Of a stretch of DNA of 45,969 nt, positions 8,743 to 18,661 are shown piece by piece. The position numbers were made by a program, and so were the translations under genes. The notes beneath the pieces were generated by a model. That model worked only from the letters and a program-made list of their open reading frames with translations. It was not told the DNA's origin and ran no database searches. How positions within the stretch are numbered: the first letter of the stretch is position 1; every line of letters starts with the position of its first letter. Source of the DNA: a virus; IMG/VR virus record IMGVR_UViG_3300028666_000048, positions 1 to 45,969 of that record; one strand, 5' to 3'.

Positions 8743-9756
8743 ATGTCTGCACCTCCTCCGCAACTCCCCTACGCACAAACACCGTATTTGGGTAACTATA
8801 TTCCCAAGTCTCCGAGACAACCACATCTTTGGCAGTCTTTGTTGGGCAATTTCCTTGGCGGCCTTGGTGGTGACTTTGCCTCCAACAAGCTCGCCGGCGC
8901 TATGAATCCTGGTGTGACGACGGACGCTACAGGAAACATGACAATTAACGACCCACAACATTTTTGGCAAAGTAAAGCCAGTTTGGGTCAGCAAACCGCC
9001 CTTGGCAACGCGAATGCGACAAATGCCGAAGCCCGTGCAAGGGCAGCAGAAGCGGCTGCGTTAGCGCATCAAACTGGTGAACTTACCCCTGCTATGCGTG
9101 ATGAGATTCTGTCTCGTATGGGTCTAAACCAGGCACAAGCGGAAAATATCACAACGCTTACACCGCATGAAGTTCAAAAGATGGACGCGGAACAACAGGA
9201 GAGCCTAAAGCGTGCTGCAAACCTAGGCTTTGAGGGACAAGAGATACATCCAAACGCGGTTGCAACGCGTGCTTTGCAGGGTGCGGAGACTGGCGAGGCT
9301 GGCGCTCGTGGACAAGTGGCTACCGCAGAAGCGGGCCACTTAAATGCCATGACTCCAATCGACGTGCGTGCTGGAGAGGCCAACATCGCAAACACAAATG
9401 CGAATACAGCAAATCTGGGTTTTGGTGGTGTAGGGCTTAACTTGGAAAATATTATCAAAGCCAACTCACCGATCCTGGACGCCGCCAAGATGGGTATGCA
9501 AACGCCTAATTCAATTATCCGGTCTCAAAGCCCTGGTGGTGGCAGTACACCGCAAATGTCTATTGACCCAAGCCAAGACGCAGCAATGCACGCCCTGATT
9601 AGCGGTGCCGTGCCGCAGATGCCTGGCACCCCACAAGCCGCCCCACAAGCCGCCGCAATACCACCGGCTAGTCTCCGCGCCCTACTAAACGCCTTCCAAG
9701 GCGCGCAGGGTAATATGTTTACGGCTGGTGCCGGTGCACCGCCCGCCTCGTTATGA
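8743..9756 (+). CDS. Putative internal virion protein with Ala-rich helical core
   Basis: A 337-residue protein. It starts Pro-rich, has a Gly/Leu segment (LLGNFLGGLGGDF, about 33-45), then a long Ala-rich, charged helical section (about residues 85-225; ANATNAEARARAAEAAALAH and similar), and a Pro/Ala/Gln-rich tail. The helical core could be a coiled coil. In T7- and P22-like phages the mid-size ejection protein has this helical character. Its stop overlaps the next start (ATGA). Confidence 0.6.
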   Translation: MSAPPPQLPYAQTPYLGNYIPKSPRQPHLWQSLLGNFLGGLGGDFASNKLAGAMNPGVTTDATGNMTINDPQHFWQSKASLGQQTALGNANATNAEARARAAEAAALAHQTGELTPAMRDEILSRMGLNQAQAENITTLTPHEVQKMDAEQQESLKRAANLGFEGQEIHPNAVATRALQGAETGEAGARGQVATAEAGHLNAMTPIDVRAGEANIANTNANTANLGFGGVGLNLENIIKANSPILDAAKMGMQTPNSIIRSQSPGGGSTPQMSIDPSQDAAMHALISGAVPQMPGTPQAAPQAAAIPPASLRALLNAFQGAQGNMFTAGAGAPPASL

Positions 9757-10070
9757 TCACGTCAACCTCCGCACAAGGTGGCAATGACTTTAACTTTCCG
9801 ACACAATCTCCCTCGTCTATTGCAAGAGTAAAATCTAAAGGACATATGGCAAACAAACTCACTCCCCCACTTGGCGGCGGCGCTAAGCCCAGCAAGCACA
9901 TTGGTCTTTCTCTCATGGGCCTGTTTCCCTCAAAGAAACCTCAAAACGACATGAAGCACGAGAATCCCATTAACTCGCATAATATCCCCAAGTCCAAATT
10001 AACCATGCAAAGCGACCAAAAGGGTCGTACACGGCCTCCCGGTAGCTGGAAGCAAGGTCGGCCGGCTTAA
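9753..10070 (+). CDS. Small basic hypothetical protein
   Basis: A 105-residue, Lys/Pro/Ser-rich protein that looks disordered. The ATG at 9753 overlaps the previous stop. A second ATG at 9846 (MANKLTPPLGG) has AAAGGA a few bases ahead and may be used, giving a 74-residue product. No homologous family is recognised. It lies between ejection-protein candidates and may be a virion component or a small cargo protein. Confidence 0.5.
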   Translation: MITSTSAQGGNDFNFPTQSPSSIARVKSKGHMANKLTPPLGGGAKPSKHIGLSLMGLFPSKKPQNDMKHENPINSHNIPKSKLTMQSDQKGRTRPPGSWKQGRPA

Positions 10071-10073
10071 ACC

Positions 10074-13000
10074 ATGGACCCCACAACGCTTGCGCCGGGA
10101 GTGGCTCCAGCAACGCCACCAGACCCGGATTTGTTGCAGCGAATTAACCGCTTCATGCAGGGCGCTTCGCAGACTATTGCGAGGACGCCTTTCTCGTCGC
10201 TTAATTTGCCTATCCCCGGCGTGCCACAGCCTTTTGGGGAAAATAGACCAACACCGGCACAGGCTACATCCCCCGTCGCCACGAGTGGCTTTGCGGGCGC
10301 TGTTAGGTCCGCCGTACCTACCCGCTTCGCCAACACGGCACAAGGTATTGCCGAAGGTCTGCCACGGATGGTGGGTGATGTCGGTGCCAGTATGGTCGCG
10401 CCACCCCTTATGCTTGCTGACATGGGGCTTAGTGGTTACGGCGGCGCCAAAGATGCTGGTGCAGGTACTGGAAAAGCCCTCCTAGCCGGAGGTCTGCAAG
10501 CGGGCCTCGGCGCGGCCTTTGGTCCCGTAAGTAAATTCATGGGCAACGCGCCAGCCAATCTTATCGGCTCACGTGCAGCCAGTGCAGCAGCAAGTTTTTT
10601 TGATCCCGCTATTGGTGACGTCGCTGGAAAGGCCCTAAGCAACGTTGTCGGTAAAGAGGCTGCAAGTAAATTCGCGGGTTCTACTGCTGGACAGGTTGCA
10701 AAATTCATGGGTAGTCAAGCAGGTATTGCCGGCGTCGGGGAGGCACAAAACTTTACACAAGACACCGTCGAGCACGGTATTGGTCAAGCCGCAAAAGACG
10801 CCATCACACCAGAAAACATCTTTGGCCTCGCTGCGGGACAGGCGGCGTTCTTGCCCATGACGGCAGGACATATGCTCGCCGAAAGTGGGCATAGCGCACC
10901 GCAAGATCCCCAGACACGGATACTTAATCAATTTCTAGAACAGAAATCCAATCCAACTCCTGTAGCCCCAGTCAAGACCTCCCTTGACACCAATGCTCCA
11001 GTTGCCCCCAAGTCAGAAGCCAAAGTTGCGCAATCCACTTTCGACCAAGTTGCGGGCCTTGGGTCTGCGTCAACGGTTGGCCCTCACTTTTCTTTGGTAA
11101 ATCCTTTTGGTGTTGACTTTAGTAGTCAAGCCACCATGTCGCCACCGTTGATTTTGGACCGGATTTTGGCTGGTGAGATTACACCGACGAATGCAGAGAG
11201 TAATGCCCCAAACCATGCAATTGTTAAGATTCTAAAAGACGCCTTTGTGGATCAGTCTGCACTGTCGAATGGCTATGTGGATATGAACCAAGTTGGGCAT
11301 TTGGCAAATCTTGCGGACCTACAGGCGCGTGGGTTGCCCCTCACAGCACCGCAAATGGCGGCTTGGGCAAAGTTATCACCAAAGCAGCAAACGGGTGCAC
11401 AAGTTGCGGCAAAAATCTTGAATGACCCTGTTGGGACACTTGGCGGTCCGGCGCCCGACACGGAAAATTACCAAGGCAACACCGTCGAGCATGGTGGCTT
11501 GAATCCTGGACAGTGGGAAGTACAGCCTCTTGGACCAGACATGTTTTCTAGATTTGTCACACGTAGTGCTGGGAATCTTATGACTAAGTGGAATAGACCG
11601 ATCACGTCGGTCGAAGATGCAGCTTCGCTAGTGCATGCGGTTAATGATTTCACGGGGTATGTTGGAGACTTTTTGAACCAGAATGGTTTTGGGCCAGCTT
11701 TACAGGAACAGATGGCCAAAAAAGGTCTATTTACGCCGATCACGAAGGAAAGTTTACAGGAGAAATATGACATTTTCCGAGGTGAGTATTTGAGTAATCC
11801 AGATGGCGAGTCTGCCGCTAGAACGCTTCAATGGGTTAAGAATCAGATTCTTCTTCACGCGCAATCGGCCAAAGAGGCGATGGTTAGTGTACCTGGGTTT
11901 GGCGAACAGGCCATGCAACCGAAGGCTGGTATTGCAGAGCGTGATCTGGCCGCGGAGACGGCGTTTAAGGGCGCGCTGGACAAAGTACCACCGCCGATGC
12001 AGGAGGTGTTGACGAATCAGTATTTAAGGTCAAGAAAAGAGAAGGCGCAGGCTAGTGGAAATGCTAATTGGTCGCTAACGAATTACCGTAGTCGCGTGGC
12101 AGAGGCTATAAACACGCTTCGACCGGAGGACTTGGAAAAGCTCAAGACCTTGCCTATGACTGAGCCAGGGCCCGTGACTATTACGTCGAAGGAAGAACGC
12201 CGTCCGATTTTTGACAAGAATAAATATCTTGTGGAGCAAGAAAGGCAACAAGGAACGTTGCCGGGTATAGCGCCGAAGGTTGAAAGTGGGTATAAGACTG
12301 GCCGAACGAAGGCGGTAACAATGCCCCTGTTTGAGTCGCAGGCGCCAGCAAAGGTGGATATGTCGCAGGTAAGAACTGTGTTGGATACGATTCCTGTGAA
12401 TTTAACGGATCGGGAGGGTCGCCCTATTCGAACGAATCTTGGAAAGGTTGTTTTTGAACCGTTGCAAGATACCGAGGCTAGTTGGAGCGCAAGACAGTTG
12501 AAAAACCCGGAGGTGCAGCAGAATATTCGTGACTCGTTATATCCTAACGAGACGACAGAGGAAGAGAATGTTGGTAAGAGGGAGAATAATATTATTGCAC
12601 GGAACTTTACTGGCACACTCGTTACGCCGAGTGAGACTTTGGCAGGAATGTCTCCACGAGACTTTCAGCGTGCCGTGGTGGCACAGCTTGACAATCGTGG
12701 TGGGAATATTGATCGGTCTAAGGTCTGGACGAATCGCATGGATCGCTTTGCCACCTTGAGTGGTAAGACGAGAGAACAGGTTATACAAGATGGTAGTGGC
12801 GAAGCGTGGTTGAGGAATTTTGCTCGTATCGCGTCCGAGGGCACTATGGCCGAACGCCGCCAGTGGGCGGATCAGAATGGTTTTCAAGGACAGAAATGGG
12901 GTGAAGTCACAAAGTCCATGATTTCCGCAGACGCTGGAAAACGGACACTTTGGAAGGCTAGAATGCTTGGTTTACAGCCGAAGATTGGCGTTACTGCTGA

Positions 13001-16000
13001 CACGATTAAGCAAGAACTCTCGCCGTCCGCAGAGCCCGTAAATCGCCCAGTTAAGACGGATTTTAAGGGCTTCGTGCGGGATAGTCTGCTGAATCGAGGT
13101 TACCAACCCGAGGTGGCGGAGAATATGACATCGTATGTCCAGAAAATGGCGGATCACTTCGGCTGGTTGGATAATGTTAACTTTGCCACTTTGACGGACA
13201 CTGCGGGAGTCGCGGACGCTGTGCATAAGCAACTTAAAGTTCTTGGTATGCACCTTCCCGCAGAAACTATGGTTGGCGGAAAGGCTATTCGTAATCCAAT
13301 TATTGCGGCGGCGGAACAGGATCTTGTAGGGCGTGGTGGTTATGGGCCATTGAATACATTCTTTAAGTTAACGGTCTTGCCACACGAAGCCTACCATGAT
13401 CTTTATAGCAAGATCGTTAATGATCCTAACTTCAAGCCACTAAACGAGGACATGCAGACAATCGTGGATAGTGTACATAGCATGGAGAAAAATGGCAGTA
13501 GTATGTCTCCGGACGAGCGCGCTATGTCCATGACGGCTTTTGTTGACCTGATGATCCCGAGGCAATATGCACGTGATGCAAATGGAAAGTTAATCCCCGA
13601 GGTCCAGGGCTTTATTAACGCGGCTTCGGCAGACCCAAAGGAGTGGGCGGCTTCTATGTTTCAATTTGCCACGGCGGGACTTGGCGCAAAATTAGCGGAA
13701 GGTGAGAAGGGCGGTGCAGACTTTGCGCGAGTAGCGCGTGATGGTGTAGATGCGCTTTCTTGGTTCAGTCCAGATACGATCTCTTTCCTACGCGGGCAAT
13801 ATCGTTATTCTGGTGATATTCTTGGAAGTCTACAGCAGCTTTTGGATGATCCAGATTACCGGGCGTCGAAGGGGTTACAGTATGACATTGCGAAGGAACG
13901 GCCGTATGGTCTACGTGCTGGTGATCAAAACTCTGATGTGATTAATCGCCAAACATGGACTAAAGACGGCAAGGGAGAATTATCGTCCCCTGGTCCAGTC
14001 CCCTCCCTCCCACGCCCTGCGGCTAAGGCTGGGAGTGAGGCTATTCCAATTCCGCCAACGGCCAGTGTTGGTGTAAGAACACGGTCTGCTGCGGAGGCAG
14101 CGTTAAGGATAGCGAATACACCTTGGACACCACAAAGTGGCGTTACACCACGTGTGGAAGAGCCATCCTATGTCCGGGTTTTACGACAGCTTTCCCAAGT
14201 CCACCCGGAGATTGAAAATGCCATGCAGACGGTACGGCAAATTATCTCCAACATGCAAGGGGGTAGTCTTACACAACCGGCGTCGATTGACCTATCCGAT
14301 GTGAAAGGGACCAAGAGCCTTATGTCCTCTCTTGGGGGTGAACCTGATTTTGGTGACGAGGGGGCTATGTCGGCCTTTAAGAACCCGGTAGATATTGCGC
14401 TACAGGGCACGGAGGCAGCGAAGAAAACACAGCGTGCGTGGCTTATGCGCATGTTTGCTCCAAACAGCTTGCAGGGACCAGATATGCAAAGACGCGGGTA
14501 TGGCGTTGTTGAGGATAGTAGACAGAATGGTTCTCGCCTCTGGTCCAATGCGCGAAGCTCAATGCAGTTTATGTACGATAGCATCCTCCAGCGGTCACAG
14601 AAGACTGGGTCGTTTGGACGAAAGGAATTGGACCCAAATAGTGGGTATGCGAGATTTCTACAGGCTGGACTGGATGAGGGCTTTAATGGCCCCGTGTCAC
14701 AGGCACTGCAAAAGCTAGCCCTTGTACAGCAGCGGCAGGGTGGTATAGACTTGTCGTCACAAGCACCTTCTCAGTTAGAGAATGGTTTGACTATCCAACA
14801 GGTCGTGGCAGATGCCGTTAAGGGCTTACCGAAAGAGCAGGCGGCATTCGTAGTTAGTGCAGTGAAAGATATGAACAAGGTGTCAATGGCGGGGCAGGCT
14901 AAAATCCTAGACGCCAAGACGTTGAAGTTCAATGGCGAGTTGGGGCTTTTGGCTATGAAAATGAACCCACAGACCGTCACAACGGCTAAGAGTGCAATGG
15001 AGCATGGGCAACTTGTTATGGCTGCGGCGCGCGGAGATGCACAAGCAATGGATACGCTCAAGATGCGCATGGCAGCTAAGGAGCTTTCTCCCGAGTTTCT
15101 ACAAGCGGCGCTGCCGTATGCACAACATAATATTGCTACCCTAAAGGCGTTGACAGCGACGTTTAAGCAACAAGGGCAATTCCTTTCGGAGCGTCGGTTT
15201 GGGCAACATGTTATCTCTTGGACGCCTAATGATTGGAACCCTGGTGATCCCAAGGGTGGGCAGGGGTTTAAGACGGCACAAGAAGCCAAAGACTTTGTGG
15301 AGGAACTCATCGCTACGGGTATTGCACCAGAGACGATTAAATATCTTGACAAAAATAAAGAAGATATCGACACCTTTGGCATGAGTGATATTGAAGGTGT
15401 TGAAGGCTGGAAGAAAGTTGCGTTGGCCAATGAACAAGCTAAGATGGACGCAATTTTAAAGGCCGATCCAGTGAATGGGCCAAAGTTGGTTGCAGAGTTA
15501 TCAGAGCAGTTTGGTTTGCAAAAGAGTTTCAACAACTACGCTACGACTAATGGCCTTCAAAAGTTAACGAACTTTAAGCGTAAGTTTGCCCCTGGTCGGG
15601 AGTATATTAATCCCGTCGCGACGATGAATGAGTATGCCGCCTCTGTGGCACGAGGGACTTCTATTTCCAATGGGAAGGTGAATCATGCGCTGTATCAACA
15701 GGAAATGAAGATGGCTGGCTTGAACGATATCGCGGCAGATCAAGATGCCATGTTTAAGTCAAATCTCACCCCGACGCCGGAAACTGCAAAGGCCGTGGTG
15801 GCTGGCGGGACGGCGTACTTTATCGCCTTGGATCTTGCACGGTCTTTAATTGATTCTACCACACCTGGGACTATTGGGTTGCCCCTTCTACACCGGGAAA
15901 CGGGGAGCCTTCCCAAGTCCCTAAAGCTGCTTAAAGATGGCATGACGGAGACGGCTAGGAACATCATGGACACGAAAGCGTTTAATGCCTCTGCGGACAG

Positions 16001-17654
16001 GGGAAAGTTCATGACCGAAAGTTCCCTTGCACAGGCGCAGAAGGGTTCGGTGCAAGATCGTCGAGATGTGATTAATCACTTTCTGCGGAAGGCCAATGAC
16101 GATGGTGTTACGACGAGCTTTATGCTCCAGGACACACTTGGGACAGATACAACGCATATGAACCTGGGGACTATGGGCCGCGAAGGTGTGTTTAGTGGAA
16201 CTAAGGCGGGAGACATCGCGTCGTCGCCGTTTTATAATGTGTCGAAAATGCTACTCAAGACGCATAGCTTTTTGCCTACTTTGGCAAACCGATTTTCCCT
16301 GCATGCTGCCCTTGGTGCAGCTTATGACCAGGGACTTCGCGGTGATGCGATGTATAATCGAGCTATGACACTGTATGACCAAATGTCTATCGCGCCTGGG
16401 AAGATGAATAAGTCACCGATCTTGGCACACTTTGGTGGTAGTGAGCCCGGTCTTGGTGGAGACATGCGCCGCTCGGCAGTTGCACAGGTGTCAATGATGC
16501 AGCAGTTTGGTTTAACTAGCACTTTCTCAATGCTCCACATGATGCGAGATGCAGCGATGCAGACGCCAGGGTTGACACAGCAACAACGAGTGAATGCAGG
16601 AAAGGCGGCTGTAACGAGTGTGCTGACGAATGTCTCGTTAGCGGGCGCGCTCGGCCTTCCAGGTCTGGGAATTGCCTATAAGCTCTACAACGGTCTCTTT
16701 CACAAGGATGCCGAGGCGGCTACGAGAGAAGCACTCCAGGGCGGCTTTAACAGCTTATTTGGCACCGATGAGGAGAGTGGCCACTTGTTTGCCGATACTG
16801 TTATGAATGGTTTAGCGAATAGACTCACGGGCCTTGACTTTGCTGGCCGCTCTGGTGTGTCCAGTCTTTTCGGCATTGGACCTAGTAATGACGCAAGTAT
16901 GTGGGACGTGGCGGGTGGTGGTGTTTCTATTATTCCCACGTTGTATCAAGGACTTAGCGACGTGACGGCCGGGAAGCCGTGGCTGGGTATGAAAGAGATC
17001 GCACCACACAGTCTCAAGCCATTCGTCGAAATGTCAGGTAATTATAAGCAATTTGGCGACATGCGGTTGATGGACCAGAACAACAATCTCTTGATGAAGC
17101 CTAACGCTGCACAGGCTATTGGTTACGCCCTTGGGTGGCAGCCGGCCAGAGTGCGCGAGGTAAAGCAGGAACAGCGATTACAGACCACAAGCCAAGACAA
17201 CTATGAAATTGGTCGGGAGGCACAAATTGCCCAACACGCTAGGAATGTAATTCATGGTCAACCACAGAGCGTTTTGCAAGAGGCGTATAGTCGGCAATTC
17301 CAACCTGGTTTTGATCCTAAGTCTTTTATCGACAGTGTGTTGGAGCGCGCTGCCGACATGCAGACGCAAAAAGACCCAATGTCCGAGGGCACGGCATTAA
17401 ACGCGCCGTCCCAAGAGGCCATTGGGTCTACCTTTGACAATCCTCGACAATCCGAAGTTGCCCGTGTGCTTCTAAAAGCAAAACTTGGAGCTACTTTAGG
17501 GGGTGCGTTTGGCGCGGGACTTCCGAACCAACAGGAGTTTCTGGAGGCTGCGCTTGTTGACCAACTTCGGCAACAGCGCGGGATGTCTCGACCGGATGCA
17601 CAGGCTTGGGCGGCACGGCTGATGGGACATTTCCCTGGTCAGGTGGCGCGCTAA
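10074..17654 (+). CDS. Giant internal virion (ejection) protein with a metalloprotease-like motif
   Basis: At 2,526 residues this is the largest gene, one sixth of the genome. It begins four bases after the previous stop. The N-terminal 260 residues are Gly/Ala-rich with membrane-type segments. Residues 1104-1108 read HEAYH in the context LPHEAYHDLY, matching the HExxH zinc-metalloprotease signature; PKEWAASMF about 100 residues later could supply a third, Glu, ligand. Hydrophobic segments recur near residues 1906-1925 and 2178-2210. The last 500 residues resemble large polyvalent-protein-associated domains of phage-injected proteins. It ends the rightward unit; a weak hairpin (AAGGC/GCCTT, 17653-17670) overlaps its stop. 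Injection into the host is inferred. Confidence 0.75.
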   Translation: MDPTTLAPGVAPATPPDPDLLQRINRFMQGASQTIARTPFSSLNLPIPGVPQPFGENRPTPAQATSPVATSGFAGAVRSAVPTRFANTAQGIAEGLPRMVGDVGASMVAPPLMLADMGLSGYGGAKDAGAGTGKALLAGGLQAGLGAAFGPVSKFMGNAPANLIGSRAASAAASFFDPAIGDVAGKALSNVVGKEAASKFAGSTAGQVAKFMGSQAGIAGVGEAQNFTQDTVEHGIGQAAKDAITPENIFGLAAGQAAFLPMTAGHMLAESGHSAPQDPQTRILNQFLEQKSNPTPVAPVKTSLDTNAPVAPKSEAKVAQSTFDQVAGLGSASTVGPHFSLVNPFGVDFSSQATMSPPLILDRILAGEITPTNAESNAPNHAIVKILKDAFVDQSALSNGYVDMNQVGHLANLADLQARGLPLTAPQMAAWAKLSPKQQTGAQVAAKILNDPVGTLGGPAPDTENYQGNTVEHGGLNPGQWEVQPLGPDMFSRFVTRSAGNLMTKWNRPITSVEDAASLVHAVNDFTGYVGDFLNQNGFGPALQEQMAKKGLFTPITKESLQEKYDIFRGEYLSNPDGESAARTLQWVKNQILLHAQSAKEAMVSVPGFGEQAMQPKAGIAERDLAAETAFKGALDKVPPPMQEVLTNQYLRSRKEKAQASGNANWSLTNYRSRVAEAINTLRPEDLEKLKTLPMTEPGPVTITSKEERRPIFDKNKYLVEQERQQGTLPGIAPKVESGYKTGRTKAVTMPLFESQAPAKVDMSQVRTVLDTIPVNLTDREGRPIRTNLGKVVFEPLQDTEASWSARQLKNPEVQQNIRDSLYPNETTEEENVGKRENNIIARNFTGTLVTPSETLAGMSPRDFQRAVVAQLDNRGGNIDRSKVWTNRMDRFATLSGKTREQVIQDGSGEAWLRNFARIASEGTMAERRQWADQNGFQGQKWGEVTKSMISADAGKRTLWKARMLGLQPKIGVTADTIKQELSPSAEPVNRPVKTDFKGFVRDSLLNRGYQPEVAENMTSYVQKMADHFGWLDNVNFATLTDTAGVADAVHKQLKVLGMHLPAETMVGGKAIRNPIIAAAEQDLVGRGGYGPLNTFFKLTVLPHEAYHDLYSKIVNDPNFKPLNEDMQTIVDSVHSMEKNGSSMSPDERAMSMTAFVDLMIPRQYARDANGKLIPEVQGFINAASADPKEWAASMFQFATAGLGAKLAEGEKGGADFARVARDGVDALSWFSPDTISFLRGQYRYSGDILGSLQQLLDDPDYRASKGLQYDIAKERPYGLRAGDQNSDVINRQTWTKDGKGELSSPGPVPSLPRPAAKAGSEAIPIPPTASVGVRTRSAAEAALRIANTPWTPQSGVTPRVEEPSYVRVLRQLSQVHPEIENAMQTVRQIISNMQGGSLTQPASIDLSDVKGTKSLMSSLGGEPDFGDEGAMSAFKNPVDIALQGTEAAKKTQRAWLMRMFAPNSLQGPDMQRRGYGVVEDSRQNGSRLWSNARSSMQFMYDSILQRSQKTGSFGRKELDPNSGYARFLQAGLDEGFNGPVSQALQKLALVQQRQGGIDLSSQAPSQLENGLTIQQVVADAVKGLPKEQAAFVVSAVKDMNKVSMAGQAKILDAKTLKFNGELGLLAMKMNPQTVTTAKSAMEHGQLVMAAARGDAQAMDTLKMRMAAKELSPEFLQAALPYAQHNIATLKALTATFKQQGQFLSERRFGQHVISWTPNDWNPGDPKGGQGFKTAQEAKDFVEELIATGIAPETIKYLDKNKEDIDTFGMSDIEGVEGWKKVALANEQAKMDAILKADPVNGPKLVAELSEQFGLQKSFNNYATTNGLQKLTNFKRKFAPGREYINPVATMNEYAASVARGTSISNGKVNHALYQQEMKMAGLNDIAADQDAMFKSNLTPTPETAKAVVAGGTAYFIALDLARSLIDSTTPGTIGLPLLHRETGSLPKSLKLLKDGMTETARNIMDTKAFNASADRGKFMTESSLAQAQKGSVQDRRDVINHFLRKANDDGVTTSFMLQDTLGTDTTHMNLGTMGREGVFSGTKAGDIASSPFYNVSKMLLKTHSFLPTLANRFSLHAALGAAYDQGLRGDAMYNRAMTLYDQMSIAPGKMNKSPILAHFGGSEPGLGGDMRRSAVAQVSMMQQFGLTSTFSMLHMMRDAAMQTPGLTQQQRVNAGKAAVTSVLTNVSLAGALGLPGLGIAYKLYNGLFHKDAEAATREALQGGFNSLFGTDEESGHLFADTVMNGLANRLTGLDFAGRSGVSSLFGIGPSNDASMWDVAGGGVSIIPTLYQGLSDVTAGKPWLGMKEIAPHSLKPFVEMSGNYKQFGDMRLMDQNNNLLMKPNAAQAIGYALGWQPARVREVKQEQRLQTTSQDNYEIGREAQIAQHARNVIHGQPQSVLQEAYSRQFQPGFDPKSFIDSVLERAADMQTQKDPMSEGTALNAPSQEAIGSTFDNPRQSEVARVLLKAKLGATLGGAFGAGLPNQQEFLEAALVDQLRQQRGMSRPDAQAWAARLMGHFPGQVAR

Positions 17655-17901
17655 GGCGAATAATAGCCTTCGTGTTGTTCTGCTGTAGGTAACGCAGAAA
17701 ACCGCCAAGCGGCAATTTTGTCACGTAGACAAGGGGCAGTCGTGTCGCGTTGTGAGGCGCGCTACCGTAGACAAAAATAGTATCCCTTTCATCTATGTAC
17801 CAATGCGTTGCCCACTCGGCCTCCATTTTACGCGAGATAAAGTGGAGGTAGGGGATGAAGCGATGTGTAATGTGTGATTCTATTTCTGGTGTGATGGGCA
17901 T
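17491..17901 (-). CDS. Hypothetical protein whose end overlaps the giant gene antisense
   Basis: A 136-residue leftward gene just after the ligase. Residues 1-85 look like a folded protein (ITHRFIPYLHFISRKM and EWATHWYIDERDTIFVYGS). From about residue 85 the chain is Pro-rich and is encoded opposite the last 164 bases of the giant protein gene. No stop occurs before 17491 in this frame, so a convergent overlap is required unless a frameshift ends it earlier. It is the last gene of the leftward unit. Function unknown. Confidence 0.6.
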   Translation of the reverse strand: MPITPEIESHITHRFIPYLHFISRKMEAEWATHWYIDERDTIFVYGSAPHNATRLPLVYVTKLPLGGFLRYLQQNNTKAIIRLSAPPDQGNVPSAVPPKPVHPVETSRAVAEVGQQAQPPETPVGSEVPRQTHPLK

Positions 17902-17914
17902 ATTTTATTAATTG

Positions 17915-18661
17915 TTAAAGCCAACGAACGAAGTTAGGGTGTCGAAGAAGGCCGGTTTCTACAAAGCGTTTCTTTCCTTCGACTTCAAACTGACGGCCAC
18001 GATATTTCTCTTTATTGTTCCAAATGTCTGCGCGCTCCTCGTTGTCCCAGCCACCACCTACACGCGCGCCACTTTGGCAAACAACGGTGCCGAGGGTGTT
18101 CTCAAACTTCCCCTGTCCCTCCTCGAATTCACAGGCCGTCTCTACACCGACGACGACATTCTTTTGTCTATAGAGAGGTGTGTCTACAATTCCGCGACTA
18201 AAGCGAAAGACAACACCCTCGTAGTCTCCATTTTCCACAAAGCGATTCCAGATACTTGGGAAGTCGAAAATAGGAAAGTTGTCGACGAGGATAAAACTTG
18301 GTGGTAGGCGTTTAAGGATTGCCCGCATCATGGCATACCGCTCCTTATACGGGCGCTCCGTGAAATCAACGCCCTCTGCACTCCAAAGATCAAAAGCAAA
18401 GGTCTTGTTGGTAATTTTTGGGTCTTGTGCCCAGCTTGTGCCGAACATAAGTTCGCCAATGATGGTAGCGTTAACCCCCTGTTGTGCCTTAAAGGCGAAC
18501 TGGGAGAGTTCTCGGCCCGTTCGAGTAAAGCAAGTTGCCTGCCCGTTTTCGATTTCAAATCTTGCCCACCAGCCGTCGTACTTTAGCTGGAGCGTGTCAC
18601 AACCCGCTTCTCGCGCCGCCTGGAAGTTACTGTCGATATAATGTTGTCGTGTGGTTCTCAT
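17915..18661 (-). CDS. ATP-dependent DNA ligase, short form
   Basis: This 248-residue enzyme would seal nicks with ATP during replication. Visible motifs are the adenylated lysine in KYDG (residues 27-30), the conserved Glu in IIGELMFG (E70), motif III FAFDLW (88-93), motif IV EGVVFRF (148-154) and a Lys (K167) in the position of motif V. The remaining 70 residues could form a minimal OB fold. It is shorter than T7 ligase (359 residues) but has all nucleotidyltransferase motifs. Its ATG overlaps the helicase-like gene stop (ATGA). Confidence 0.88.
   Translation of the reverse strand: MRTTRQHYIDSNFQAAREAGCDTLQLKYDGWWARFEIENGQATCFTRTGRELSQFAFKAQQGVNATIIGELMFGTSWAQDPKITNKTFAFDLWSAEGVDFTERPYKERYAMMRAILKRLPPSFILVDNFPIFDFPSIWNRFVENGDYEGVVFRFSRGIVDTPLYRQKNVVVGVETACEFEEGQGKFENTLGTVVCQSGARVGGGWDNEERADIWNNKEKYRGRQFEVEGKKRFVETGLLRHPNFVRWL

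Noticed and set aside
14771-15535. A 254-codon open frame on the - strand inside the giant gene
   Set aside because: It is a shadow of the giant protein frame; the product is Cys/Ser-rich without a pattern, and no leftward gene adjoins it.
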